Shown here in pieces: positions 54,355 to 63,026 of a DNA stretch of 64,000 nucleotides. The position numbers and the translations under genes were made by a program. The stretch's first letter is position 1. The number at the start of each line of letters is the position of its first letter. The stretch lies in the NCBI RefSeq assembly GCF_900112765.1, contig NZ_FOMZ01000004.1:173446-237445 (forward strand), read 5' to 3'. This DNA is from Actinopolyspora alba (GTDB taxonomy: Bacteria > Actinomycetota > Actinomycetes > Mycobacteriales > Pseudonocardiaceae). The notes beneath the pieces were generated by a model. That model saw only the letters and a list, made by a program, of their open reading frames with translations. It had not been told where the DNA came from and did not search any database.

Positions 54355-55554
54355 ATGAGTGCGGACAACGGAGTGGCGGAACGGATCGCCCGCTTCCGCG
54401 AGCTGGCCGGGTGGAGCCAGCATCAGCTCGCCGCTCGTGCCTTCGTGTCGACCAGCCTGATCAAGAAGGTGGAGCAGGGGCGTACTCCGGCGAGTCCGTC
54501 GCTGGTGTCGTGCTGTGCGCGTGCTCTCGGGGTCGATGCCTCCGTGCTCTACGGAACCGATCCCGAGGAACAGATCACCGAACAGCACCTCGAACGGGCC
54601 GGTGTCGAAGAACTCCGAGCCGCGCTGCACGCCTATGACGACCCCGAACTCGTGAATCCGCTTCACAGCGCACCCGAACTTCAGCGGCAGTTGAATGCGG
54701 CCGAGAAGCTGCGGCATTCGTTCCGCTATCACGAGTTGTGCCGTCGTATGCCCGAGCTGCTGAACCAGCTCTACGCCCGCACTGCCTTCGACCCGGCGGA
54801 TACCTCCACCGGAGAACATGCCCGGAGCATGTTGCACGACGCCTATCGGCTGGTCGCGACCCTCGGGGGGCGTTTCCACCAACCCGATATCGGTGCGATG
54901 GCTTCGGAGCGCCACGTCGCGCTCGCCCCTCGGACGGGTGATCCGTTGCGTGTCGCCCTGTCGGCCTATCACCGGCCCACCCATTTTCTGCGGCACGGTC
55001 AGTTCGCTCGCGGGCTGCGGGTGATCGAGCGAGGACACGAATCCGTGCGCGAGAGTCGGGTTCCCCAGCGGGACTCGGTGGCCATTCAACTGCACCTGCG
55101 AGCGGCTGTGCTGGCAGCCCGGGCTGGTGACACCGAACGAGCCGATACCCACATCTCCGAGGCTCGGGCAGCGCGGCAGCGCTACGATCCGCCCGTATCG
55201 CCGTACTACAACACCGATTCCAGCGCCCTGAACATCGACGTCCACTGGTGTGCGGTTCCCGTCGAGAACTACGACGGAACCGGAGCGGTGATCAGGGCCG
55301 AACAGGTCCACATCGTCGATCGGGACCGCCCCGAACGGGTGGGACACCACCACATCGACATGGCCCGTGCGTGGTTGTTGCACGGCGACCGCGAGAAAGT
55401 CATGGTGGAACTCAACGCGGCTCGACACATCTCACCGCACCACACCAGGCGTCACCCGACCGTGCGAGAAACCGTCCGGACACTCGCCGAAACCGACCGA
55501 CGTGCCACCGACACCCTCGCTGGATTCGCCCGCTGGGCCGGAATACGACTCTGA
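54355..55554 (+). CDS. XRE-family regulator with large C-terminal domain
   Basis: A 399-residue protein with an N-terminal XRE helix-turn-helix (residues 8-62, RIARFRELAGWSQHQLAARAFVST, and a PSLVSCCARALGVDAS segment), then a helical TPR-like domain of about 320 residues (RGHESVRESRVPQRDSVAIQ, AAVLAARAGDTERADTHI) like those sensing peptides or partner proteins in actinobacterial development regulators. ATG 54355 starts right after a direct repeat. It is divergent from three tiny genes and lies in a decayed mobile region. Confidence 0.85.
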   Translation: MSADNGVAERIARFRELAGWSQHQLAARAFVSTSLIKKVEQGRTPASPSLVSCCARALGVDASVLYGTDPEEQITEQHLERAGVEELRAALHAYDDPELVNPLHSAPELQRQLNAAEKLRHSFRYHELCRRMPELLNQLYARTAFDPADTSTGEHARSMLHDAYRLVATLGGRFHQPDIGAMASERHVALAPRTGDPLRVALSAYHRPTHFLRHGQFARGLRVIERGHESVRESRVPQRDSVAIQLHLRAAVLAARAGDTERADTHISEARAARQRYDPPVSPYYNTDSSALNIDVHWCAVPVENYDGTGAVIRAEQVHIVDRDRPERVGHHHIDMARAWLLHGDREKVMVELNAARHISPHHTRRHPTVRETVRTLAETDRRATDTLAGFARWAGIRL

Positions 55555-55759
55555 CAGCGGGTGAGCCTCGTGCCGCGAAGCTTCAGGATTGGCTGAGTTC
55601 AGCGTTTCGGCACTCGCACGGGAAGTGCGGTCGCGCGCCTCCGAGCAACCGCATCGCTGCGCCACCATCGGGTGAAGCGTTCGGCATTTCGACTGGTAGA
55701 GCGGTCGGTCCGGTGGGACCGTGCGGTCCGGAAAGCTCTCCGAGACGGAGGTGGACAGC

Positions 55760-56044
55760 ATGGAAATGCCCATCGTGAACGAGTGCGACGCCACGGACTG
55801 CGCTTACAACCAGCACCAAGCCTGCCACGCCCTCGCGATCACCGTGGGAGAGCCGGCCAACCCACGGTGCGACACCTTCACCACCGCCACTTCCCCCGCG
55901 GGCGATCCCGGGGCGGTCGGCCACGTCGGGGCCTGCAAGATGTCCGACTGCGGGCACAACGTCAACCTCGAATGCCAGGCCCCCGGCATCACGGTCGGCT
56001 ACCAGGAGAACATCGTCGACTGCCTGACCTACGCACCCGCGTAG
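55760..56044 (+). CDS. DUF1540 domain protein
   Basis: A 94-residue protein with two DUF1540-type cysteine blocks: NECDATDCAYNQHQACHALA followed by ITVG, and a GACKMSDCGHNVNLECQAPG block then ITVGY. Eight conserved cysteines suggest a zinc or iron site; function unknown. ATG 55760 follows GGAGGTGG at good spacing. A C palindrome starts at the last base of its TAG stop, 56044. Confidence 0.8.
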   Translation: MEMPIVNECDATDCAYNQHQACHALAITVGEPANPRCDTFTTATSPAGDPGAVGHVGACKMSDCGHNVNLECQAPGITVGYQENIVDCLTYAPA

Positions 56045-56111
56045 ATTTCTCGCGAAATCGACGGGGTGTTGGGGGACCGGACCCGGCGGGGCGGCGATTT
56101 CCCGCGAAATC
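56044..56111. repeat. C-family palindromes, copies 15 and 16
   Basis: GATTTCTCGCGAAATC at 56044-56059 and GATTTCCCGCGAAATC at 56096-56111, filling the convergent junction between the DUF1540 and GMC genes. Confidence 0.78.
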
Positions 56112-56181
56112 GCCGGGACCGCGATGCTCCGACGGACGGGCGCTAGGGACGGGACGGTGGGTTCGGCGAGCCGGGAGCGGC

Positions 56182-57771
56182 TCAGAAGACCTTGCCCACC
56201 TCCCGGGCCACGATCTCGTCCATGTTGCGTTCCGCGAGTGCCGCGATGGTCATGGACGGATTGCAGGCACCCGTGGAACCGGGAATGAGCGCACCGTCGG
56301 TGACGTAGAGCCCGCGCTGCCCGAGCACCCTGCCGTGGGTGTCGCACACCTCGCCGATGGTGGCGCCCCCGAGCGGGTGGAACGTGGTGGTGTCGAAGGC
56401 GCTGGTGTCCAGCGTGATGTTCGTCAGGTAGTCCGCCAGGCTCCCGCCGACGATGCTCCGGATCCGCTCGCGGATCCGACCGGTGAGCTCCGCGTCGTAC
56501 GACCGGCTCCAGTGCAGCACGGCGTCGTCGCGATACGGGTCGTAGCGGAACTCGCCGCGCGGCCGCACGATCCCGAAACCGATGACGCTGGTGGTGCCCA
56601 GGTCCACCGGGAACGGCACCGGCCCGTGCACGACGGTGACCGGACCGTCCGGGTTGTCCCAGTCCCGCACGCCCATGCAGGCCGGGCCGCCCTGCAGGGC
56701 ACCGGGACTGTCACCCAGTGGGGTCCAGGAGAAGATCCGGTCCCCGTTGTTGCCCCAGTTCGAGCCGACCGCCTCGGGCAGGTCCGGGATCAGCTCCTTT
56801 GCTTTCGCCTTCACGAGCAGTCGTGTCGTACCCGCCGATCCGGCACCGAGGAACAGCGCGTCGGTGACGATCCGCTTGCGTTCCCGCACCGTGCCGTCGG
56901 TGGTGATGTGATCGACCCGCACCACCCAGCGCCCGGCGGAGTCGCGCGCGATGTCGCGAACCAGGTGCAGCGTGGCCACCTCCACGCGCCCGGTCGCTTC
57001 CGCCTCGGCGAGATAGGTGACATCCACGGTTCGCTTGCCACCGTTGTTGACGCCGTAGAGCACGTCTCCGGTGGTGTAGGAGGGTTTCATCTCCCCGCGC
57101 AGCTCGCGGCGGGCGAAGTCCCAGTCGATCGGCAGTGGAACCCGGTAGGGCACCATGCCCGCCCGCGCGACGTGGTCGTGGAACTGCTTGACCGCCCGGT
57201 ACTCCGGGGCGTGCAGCAGGTCGTCGGGAATGCCGTCGGGCCGCAGCATCGACTCGACCCGGCGGTAGTAGTCCCGATCGAACCGTTCGTAGTCCAGTCC
57301 CGCGGGCATCGAGCGCGTGAAGTGCTCGGCACTCGGCTGGATCGTCATCCCGTGGTAGACCAGCGAGCCACCGCCCACCCCGGAACCGCACAGGATGTCC
57401 ATGCCGACGCCGCGCACCCGTTCCAGCACCCCGGTGTAGGGCCGCCAAACGCTCGGTGGTGATCCGGTCAGCACCGGCCCCGGAGTCAACCAGGAGGCGC
57501 GACGGTCGGGGCTGAACATGTGCGGGAACGTTTCCGCGTTCGGCCCGGTGGGCCACCGGATGCCGCGTTCCAGCACCAGCACCGGCACCCCGGCACGGGC
57601 CAGTCGCGAGGCGGTGATCGAGCCGCCGAAACCGGAGCCGATCACCACCGCCCGGCGGTGCTCCTCCACCGGCGCGGCGGCAGCCGGGCCCGTTACGCCC
57701 GTGGTCATCCCCAGCGCGGCGGTGGCTGCCGTGCCCTTGAGCAGTTCCCGGCGCCCCAGCGAACCACGCAT
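56182..57771 (-). CDS. GMC oxidoreductase, cholesterol-oxidase-like
   Basis: A 529-residue FAD enzyme with a Tat-type signal (GRRELLKGTAATAALGMTTG, residues 5-24), the dinucleotide loop VVIGSGFGGSITASRLARAG (about 45), VGGGSLVYHGMTI, HPLGGATIGEVCD and GACNPSMTIAALAERNMDE at the C-terminus. This matches secreted cholesterol/steroid oxidases; other alcohol substrates are possible. ATG 57771 follows GAGGAGAGG. It would oxidise the 3-hydroxyl of sterols outside the cell. Confidence 0.87.
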   Translation of the reverse strand: MRGSLGRRELLKGTAATAALGMTTGVTGPAAAAPVEEHRRAVVIGSGFGGSITASRLARAGVPVLVLERGIRWPTGPNAETFPHMFSPDRRASWLTPGPVLTGSPPSVWRPYTGVLERVRGVGMDILCGSGVGGGSLVYHGMTIQPSAEHFTRSMPAGLDYERFDRDYYRRVESMLRPDGIPDDLLHAPEYRAVKQFHDHVARAGMVPYRVPLPIDWDFARRELRGEMKPSYTTGDVLYGVNNGGKRTVDVTYLAEAEATGRVEVATLHLVRDIARDSAGRWVVRVDHITTDGTVRERKRIVTDALFLGAGSAGTTRLLVKAKAKELIPDLPEAVGSNWGNNGDRIFSWTPLGDSPGALQGGPACMGVRDWDNPDGPVTVVHGPVPFPVDLGTTSVIGFGIVRPRGEFRYDPYRDDAVLHWSRSYDAELTGRIRERIRSIVGGSLADYLTNITLDTSAFDTTTFHPLGGATIGEVCDTHGRVLGQRGLYVTDGALIPGSTGACNPSMTIAALAERNMDEIVAREVGKVF

Positions 57772-58333
57772 GACCTCTCCTCTCACGAATCCGAATGATG
57801 ATCATATGAATTCGTTCGAACTCGTGGAGTAGTGCTCATTCGATCGTGTGAGGGAAGCGTGAGGTTCGTCCCGGTGCGCGCTTCGTCGTGCCGATCGGTC
57901 CACACCCGACGGATGCGGTGCGAAGCGGTGGCTGTACCGTCCTGTCGTCGGGCGCGTCCTTCGTTCCGGCGCGGCCGGCGGGAACAGTCTCGGCGTGGGG
58001 GAGAGTTGGTTTCGCTCGTGATCGCGGTGCTGGTGTTGCGCAAGGTCCGTTCCTACTGGACGAACCGCAGACGCGTCACGCAGCCTCGTTGAGAACGAAG
58101 CCCGGGACGTTCCGGGCGTTTCGTGATGCTCGCACCGGTGCGCCGGAGGCGATCAACCGGCTCGTTTCCGTCGGATGATCTCCGGGAGAATTGTTCGGCC
58201 GCTTGTTTTCGTGAACCGGTACGCGTGACGGAAACGATGTTATCCCGCGAATTCGGTGAAGTGCGGCCACGATGTTTCGAGCATTCCCTGTGTCGGGCCC
58301 CGGAAACGGAGCCCGACGCAGGCGTTAGCCAGC
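57772..58333. other. Gene-free 562 bp region
   Basis: No supported gene. It holds the GMC gene's upstream region on the left and, on the right, the hairpin at 58096-58123, near the 3' end of the small secreted gene. None of the A, B or C repeats is present. Confidence 0.5.
58096..58123 (-). terminator. Hairpin downstream of the small secreted gene
   Basis: GCCCGG (58100) pairs with CCGGGC (58112), with weak flanking CGAA/TTCG pairing. It is more than 200 bp from the gene end, so its role is uncertain. Confidence 0.35.
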
Positions 58334-58588
58334 TCACATGATGCCGACGTTCACGAAGCTCGTCTCGCTGTCCACCTTGTAGTGCTTCCAGCCCCAGAGC
58401 CAGAGGTTCTTCTTCTTGTGCGAATTGATCTTGCAGGACTGGTACACGCACTTCTCGGCCTTGTGCTTGTCCTTGTGGCCGTGGTTGTGCTCCGGCTTCC
58501 AGTCATCGGCCGAAGCGACACCGGCGCCGCCGATGGCAAGTGGCAGGGCCATGGCACCGACAACTACTGCCCGCGTGAACGAACGCAT
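58334..58588 (-). CDS. Small secreted His/Lys-rich protein
   Basis: An 84-residue protein with a clear signal peptide (1-27, ending GVASA-DD). The mature 57 residues are rich in His, Lys and Trp: WKPEHNHGHKDKHKAEKC, then QSCKINSHKKKNLWLWGW, with two Cys that could pair. Possibly metal-binding or wall-associated; no family recognised. ATG 58588 follows AAAGGGCG weakly. It stands alone. Confidence 0.68.
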   Translation of the reverse strand: MRSFTRAVVVGAMALPLAIGGAGVASADDWKPEHNHGHKDKHKAEKCVYQSCKINSHKKKNLWLWGWKHYKVDSETSFVNVGIM

Positions 58589-58812
58589 GCTCGCGCCCTT
58601 TCATTTCGGATTATAGGAATTCTCATCGGTCGATCCCGTTGGGGTCGATCCTCTGGTATTCGGTCCCAGCGGTTCGCCGACAACTCGTTTTTACCCCAGT
58701 GGTTTTACCGTTGCCGGACGACACGCGCGGCGTTCACCGTATTGAGTGTTATTGGTTTTCTCGTGAATCAAGTTTCGGGAGGATCCGCGAAAATCGGCGG
58801 ATCGATGGTTTT

Positions 58813-60024
58813 TCACGTTTCCGGTCGTGCTCGCACGGCGACAGCGGTCGCCTGCCCGACACCCACCCCCGTGGCCGCGATGCCGAATCCACCGCCGCGA
58901 TGGTTCAGGTGGCGACAAAGGTCGACGACCACCCGCGACATGGACGCGCCGAGCGGATGTCCGTACGCCAGTGCGCCACCGTGCACATTCACTCGATCGT
59001 GTGGGGCTTCCGGAAGCTGCCGCAGCACCGCGAGCACCAGTGCGGCGAACGCCTCGTTGATCTCCCACAGGTCGACTTCCTCGGCGTGCAGTTCCAGCTT
59101 GTCCAGCAATTCGCGTATCGCCGTCACGGTCGCGAGGACGAACCGCTGGGGCGCGCAGGCCACCGTCGTCGTGCCGACCAGCTCACCGAGGGGCGTGACG
59201 GCCAACCGCTCGGCCTGTCGCTGGGAGCCGACGAGCGCCGCCACCGCGCCGTCACCGAGCGGAGCGGAGTTGCCCACCGTCACGGTCCCGTCGGGCGAGA
59301 AGGCGGGGGGAAGTCCGGCGAGCTTGGCCGCGCCGGTCTCCGAGCTCAGCGGTTCGTCGCTGCGCATCGGGATGCCGCCCACGCCGCGCACCGGGAAGAC
59401 GAAGCCGTCGTGCATCCCGGCGTCCCAGGCCGCCGCCGCGCGGCGGTGCGAGCGCAGCGCGTACTCGTCCATCTCGGCTCGGCCCACACCCAGTTCCGCG
59501 GCGATGCGTTCGGCGATCAGCCCCAGCGGAGCCGTCCACTCGGGATCCATGCGCGGATTGATCAGCCGCCAACCGGCCGCCGTCGAGACGGCCTCCAACC
59601 GGTCGGGCAGCGCGCGTTCCGGACGGGGGACGACGAACGGTGCCCGGCTCATGCCCTCCACACCGCCCGCGACGACCAGCTCGGCGTCCCCGGTGCGCAC
59701 CGCGCGCCCCGCCTGCACGAATGCCTCGCACCCCGAGCCGCACAACCGGTTGACGGTCACGCCGGGTACGCTCTCCGGTAGTCCGGCCAGCAGCACGGCC
59801 ATGCGCGCCACGTCGCGGTTCTCCTCGCCCGCTCCGTTGGTGTTGCCGTAGATCACCTCGTCGATCGCTCCGGGAACCAGCGGACGCTCGTCCCGGTCGG
59901 TGTGTCGGTGCACCAGCTCGGCCAACGGCATGGCGGCGAGGTCGTCCACCCGGATCCCGGAGAGTTCGCCCCGGTACCTGCCGAACGGAGTTCGGGTGGC
60001 GTCGAGCAGCATCGCACGGGCCAT
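58813..60024 (-). CDS. Thiolase-family acetyltransferase
   Basis: A 403-residue thiolase fold: nucleophile Cys95 in VNRLCGSGCEAF, NSAPLGDGAVAAL, EINEAFAALVL and GGALAYGHPLGASM (catalytic His). The second catalytic Cys, normally in LCIGGGQG near the C-terminus, is replaced by Gly386 in AATGVGVGQA. This may alter or abolish the classic condensation/cleavage reaction. ATG 60024 gives MARAMLLDATRTPFGRYRG. It may act with acetoacetyl-CoA or in fatty/aromatic acid breakdown. Confidence 0.88.
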   Translation of the reverse strand: MARAMLLDATRTPFGRYRGELSGIRVDDLAAMPLAELVHRHTDRDERPLVPGAIDEVIYGNTNGAGEENRDVARMAVLLAGLPESVPGVTVNRLCGSGCEAFVQAGRAVRTGDAELVVAGGVEGMSRAPFVVPRPERALPDRLEAVSTAAGWRLINPRMDPEWTAPLGLIAERIAAELGVGRAEMDEYALRSHRRAAAAWDAGMHDGFVFPVRGVGGIPMRSDEPLSSETGAAKLAGLPPAFSPDGTVTVGNSAPLGDGAVAALVGSQRQAERLAVTPLGELVGTTTVACAPQRFVLATVTAIRELLDKLELHAEEVDLWEINEAFAALVLAVLRQLPEAPHDRVNVHGGALAYGHPLGASMSRVVVDLCRHLNHRGGGFGIAATGVGVGQATAVAVRARPET

Positions 60025-60113
60025 GGGGCCATGATGCCGCAATCGGGGGTGAGTACTTTGGTTCTTTCGGGTGAGTTCGACGAATATCCGCGGCAACCGC
60101 CGGTGTCGCTCGC

Positions 60114-61124
60114 TCACTCTCCCGAAGGGGGATTCTCGTCGTTCGCGGCGGGCGCCGGGCGATGCTCGGCCACCGCCGCGTCCTCGGCCAGCGAAACCAC
60201 GCGAGCCCCGCTCTCCCCGAGCTCGCGCAGCCTGCGCAAGGCGTGCCCGGCGTCGAGCCGCACGGTCGTCCGCACCGGTTCGGCCGGTTCGGCGGGATAG
60301 AACCCGGCACGTGCCTGGTGACCGGAGCGCAGCGTGGCGTTGAGCGAACCCGTCGAGGCCAGTGCTCCCCGCGCGGCTCCGAGTCGCCCCAGGGTGTCGT
60401 CCAGCGCGTCCAGCAGCGCCGCCCGGTTCCCCTCCGTCATGGCCCGCACCAGATCCGGGTCGGTGGCGATCACTCGCGTCCCGTCCCGGAACGAGCCCGC
60501 CGCCAGCGATTCGGCCAGTGGCCCACCGTCACCGCCCACGGAGGCGAGCACGGCCGCCAGCAGGTGGGGCAGGTGCGATACCCGTGCCACGGCGGCGTCG
60601 TGCTCGGCGGGGGAGGCGGGCACCACCCGCGCGCCGCAGTCCAGGGCCAGCAGCGCCGCTTCCCGCCAGGCGTCGAGGGCGGTGTCGCCGTCGATCGTCA
60701 CCGCCCAGAGCGCCCCGTCGAACAGTTCCGCGCTGCCCGCTTCCCAGCCGGAGCGGTCGGTCCCCGCCATCGGGTGCCCGCCCGCGTAACGTGCCGCCGG
60801 GGCGGATTCCCGCACCGAGTCGTGCACCGGTTCCTGCACGCTGACCACGTCGGTCAGCAAGGTCGTGGGCGCGTGTCGGTTCACCTCCCGCAGTACCGTG
60901 CCGACAGCGGGCAGCGGTGTCGCGAGCACCACCAGCGCGTCCCGCTCCCGGGCGCGCTCCAACGCCCGCTCGGTACTCGACAGCACCTCGTAACCCGCCG
61001 CGCGAGCGGCGGCGGCGTCCTCCGCCGAAGTGGTCGCTCCCCATGCCGGTCTGCCCGAACGCACCGCCGCCCGGAGCACGGATCCGCCGATCAGTCCCAG
61101 CCCGATCACACACACGGCTCGCAT
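60114..61124 (-). CDS. tyrA: Prephenate dehydrogenase
   Basis: A 336-residue NAD(P)-dependent enzyme turning prephenate into 4-hydroxyphenylpyruvate for tyrosine. Rossmann motif VIGLGLIGGSVLRAAVRSG (residues 5-23), then TDVVSVQEPVHD, AGGHPMAGTDRSGWEA (catalytic His) and a helical C-terminal domain. No ACT domain is evident. ATG 61124 is used; ATG 61133 is close and possible. tyrA, the tadA pair and CsbD lie together, as in related actinobacteria. Confidence 0.92.
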   Translation of the reverse strand: MRAVCVIGLGLIGGSVLRAAVRSGRPAWGATTSAEDAAAARAAGYEVLSSTERALERARERDALVVLATPLPAVGTVLREVNRHAPTTLLTDVVSVQEPVHDSVRESAPAARYAGGHPMAGTDRSGWEAGSAELFDGALWAVTIDGDTALDAWREAALLALDCGARVVPASPAEHDAAVARVSHLPHLLAAVLASVGGDGGPLAESLAAGSFRDGTRVIATDPDLVRAMTEGNRAALLDALDDTLGRLGAARGALASTGSLNATLRSGHQARAGFYPAEPAEPVRTTVRLDAGHALRRLRELGESGARVVSLAEDAAVAEHRPAPAANDENPPSGE

Positions 61125-61265
61125 GGGGATCATCCTGCCCTACCCTCAACAACTCGTACCGGAGTGGTGACGGCGTGAACACGCCGAACGTGAATCATTG
61201 ACTCGGTCGGTGAGCTGTTCGCAATCGTGCTTTCGGGTGGCGTTCGCACGCTTTACCGTGGCCTC

Positions 61266-61748
61266 ATGACGCTCCAGGAGCCGGTCGCGGGGTTCGCGGT
61301 TGCCGCTGTTCGTGAGGACGGCCGATGGCGATGCGACATGTTGGACGGTTCGGTACTGACCGGACTCGACGCGATCATCACCGCATTACGCGAACTGCGC
61401 TCCAGCGGAGCCGCGATCGGCATGTGCAACGTGGATGACGAGTTCTTCGTGCTGGTGCGTCCGGTGCCCGGTGGTGTGGAGCTGGCGCTGTCCGACGCGG
61501 CCGCCGCGCTGGACTACGACGTAGCCGCCGACGTGCTGGACCTGCTGCGTACGGAGCCACCCGATGAGGAGGACGAGGAGATCTGGCCGGAGGGCAACCT
61601 CGCGTTGCTCTCCGACCTGGGGCTGCCGGAGGAGGAACTGCTGCTGATCACCGAGGAGGTCGACCTGTACCCGGACGAGCAGCTCGAGATGATCGCGCAG
61701 CGCTGCGGCTTCGGTGAGCAGTTCACCGCGGTGCTGGAGCGGTTGTAG
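61266..61748 (+). CDS. tRNA adenosine deaminase-associated protein
   Basis: A 160-residue acidic protein: AVREDGRWRCDMLDGSVLTG, VRPVPGGVELALSDAAAAL, and PPDEEDEEIWPEGNLALLSDLGL. It matches the actinobacterial family found next to tadA and named after that neighbour; biochemistry is unknown. ATG 61266 has TACCGT 6 nt upstream, fitting leaderless transcription. tadA starts 97 bp downstream. Confidence 0.87.
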   Translation: MTLQEPVAGFAVAAVREDGRWRCDMLDGSVLTGLDAIITALRELRSSGAAIGMCNVDDEFFVLVRPVPGGVELALSDAAAALDYDVAADVLDLLRTEPPDEEDEEIWPEGNLALLSDLGLPEEELLLITEEVDLYPDEQLEMIAQRCGFGEQFTAVLERL

Positions 61749-61845
61749 TGGCTGTAGGGGTCGGAGTGGTCGCGGGGCTCGGAGCGGTCGTGGTGCCCGG
61801 TGCCGAACGCGGTGTCGGGAAGCGACGGCGACCGGACGGGTCGGG

Positions 61846-62313
61846 ATGATCGAGGACTCCGGGGATCGGGAGCTGGTCCGTTCCGCGCTCGCCGTGGCAC
61901 CGGACGCCACGGCGGCGGGGGACGTGCCGATCGGAGCGGTGGTGGCCGGCCCGGACGGTCGGATACTGGCACGGGCGCACAACCGTCGTGAGGAGCTGTC
62001 CGATCCCACGGCCCATGCCGAGACGCTGGCGTTGCGTGCGGCGGCGGCCGCCTACGGCGACGGTTGGCGGCTGGGGGGATGCACCCTGGCCGTGACCGTC
62101 GAGCCGTGCACGATGTGCGCCGGGGCACTGGTGCTGTCGCGGATCTCCAGACTGGTCTTCGGCAGCTGGGAGCCCCGTACCGGGGCGGTCGGTTCGCTGT
62201 GGGACGTCGTCCGGGACGACAGGCTCAATCATCGGCCCGAGGTGGTCGGCGGTGTGCTCGACCGCGAGTGCGCCGCGTTGCTGGCGGAGTTCTTCGGCGA
62301 GCATCGGATGTGA
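61846..62313 (+). CDS. tadA: tRNA-specific adenosine deaminase
   Basis: A 155-residue zinc deaminase that makes inosine at the wobble position of tRNA-Arg(ACG). Zinc ligands are HAETLALR (about 69) and EPCTMCAGALVLSRI (about 95). The substrate, tRNA-Arg(ACG), is encoded at 53138 in this window. ATG 61846 was chosen; a longer frame overlaps the upstream gene's end. It follows the TadA-associated gene in the same direction. Confidence 0.92.
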   Translation: MIEDSGDRELVRSALAVAPDATAAGDVPIGAVVAGPDGRILARAHNRREELSDPTAHAETLALRAAAAAYGDGWRLGGCTLAVTVEPCTMCAGALVLSRISRLVFGSWEPRTGAVGSLWDVVRDDRLNHRPEVVGGVLDRECAALLAEFFGEHRM

Positions 62314-62386
62314 CTTGAGTCACTATCGCGTGATTCGGTGGAGTTGCCGGGTATGCAGCGGGAGCAATCGGCAACAGGAGGTCGCG

Positions 62387-62656
62387 ATGAGTACGTTCGA
62401 CAAGGTCAAGCACCAGGCGCAGCAGCTCGCGGGCAAGGCCAAGGAGGCGACCGGCCGCGCGACCGGTAACCGGGAGATGAAGGATGCGGGCAAGCGGGAC
62501 CGCCTCGAGGGCGAGGCCAAGGAGTCCGGCCAGGACATGAAGGACCGCGCCGCGGGGGCGGCCGAGGACATCAAGGACAAGCTGCGCGGCGACCAGAGCG
62601 GTGACCAGCGCAGCGACCAGGGCGGAAACCGGGAAGGCGGCGAGGACCGGCGCTGA
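62387..62656 (+). CDS. CsbD-family stress protein
   Basis: An 89-residue hydrophilic protein: STFDKVKHQAQQLAGKAKEA, TGRATGNREMKDAGKRDRLEG, then a Gly/Asp/Gln-rich tail. CsbD-like proteins accumulate under general stress; molecular role unknown. ATG 62387 follows AGGAGGTCG. A leading GC-poor promoter may lie in the 73 bp before it. Confidence 0.86.
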   Translation: MSTFDKVKHQAQQLAGKAKEATGRATGNREMKDAGKRDRLEGEAKESGQDMKDRAAGAAEDIKDKLRGDQSGDQRSDQGGNREGGEDRR

Positions 62657-62827
62657 GGGGCCCTCGGGTCGGAACGTCGGTTTCGGTCGATCGGGGCGTC
62701 CCGGGAGTGGCGCGGGGTCGCGCCCGCCCCGAGCGCTCCGGTGCTCCGCGGCAGGACGTCAGCGGCGCGCTGCGCGGGAGAAATCGATTCCCTCGACCCC
62801 CGTGCTCCATTCGTGAGGGCCGTTCGT

Positions 62828-62833
62828 TAGGCT
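62828..62833 (+). promoter_or_regulatory. Candidate -10 hexamer of tRNA-Ser(CGA)
   Basis: TAGGCT ends 7 nt before the mature tRNA 5' end, the same hexamer as at arcA, pheA and serS. Confidence 0.5.
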
Positions 62834-62840
62834 TGTTCGC

Positions 62841-62925
62841 GGTAGCGTGTCCGAGCGGCCTAAGGAGCGCGACTCGAAATCGCGTGAGGTGAGAGCCTCC
62901 GTGGGTTCGAATCCCACCGCTACCG
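62841..62925 (+). tRNA. tRNA-Ser (anticodon CGA)
   Basis: Acceptor GGTAGCG/CGCTACC with discriminator G at 62925, anticodon arm CGCGA/TCGCG around CTCGAAA with CGA at 62875-62877, and a long variable arm. No encoded CCA. Confidence 0.95.
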
Positions 62926-62936
62926 CGCGTGGACGA

Positions 62937-62977
62937 GAGCGGCGCCGGATCCCCGAGGGGAACCGGCGCCGCTCTTT
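62937..62977 (+). terminator. Terminator after tRNA-Ser(CGA)
   Basis: GAGCGGCGCCGG (62937) pairs perfectly with CCGGCGCCGCTC (62963), 14 nt loop, then TTT. Confidence 0.88.
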
Positions 62978-63026
62978 CGTGTCGGGCCAGGTCGGCACCG
63001 GGCTGCCCATGTCGGTCTCGGCCGGG

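Noticed and set aside
57832-58092. An 86-codon open frame between the GMC and small secreted genes
   Set aside because: Arg-rich with no ribosome site or recognisable domain; composition looks like random GC-rich sequence.
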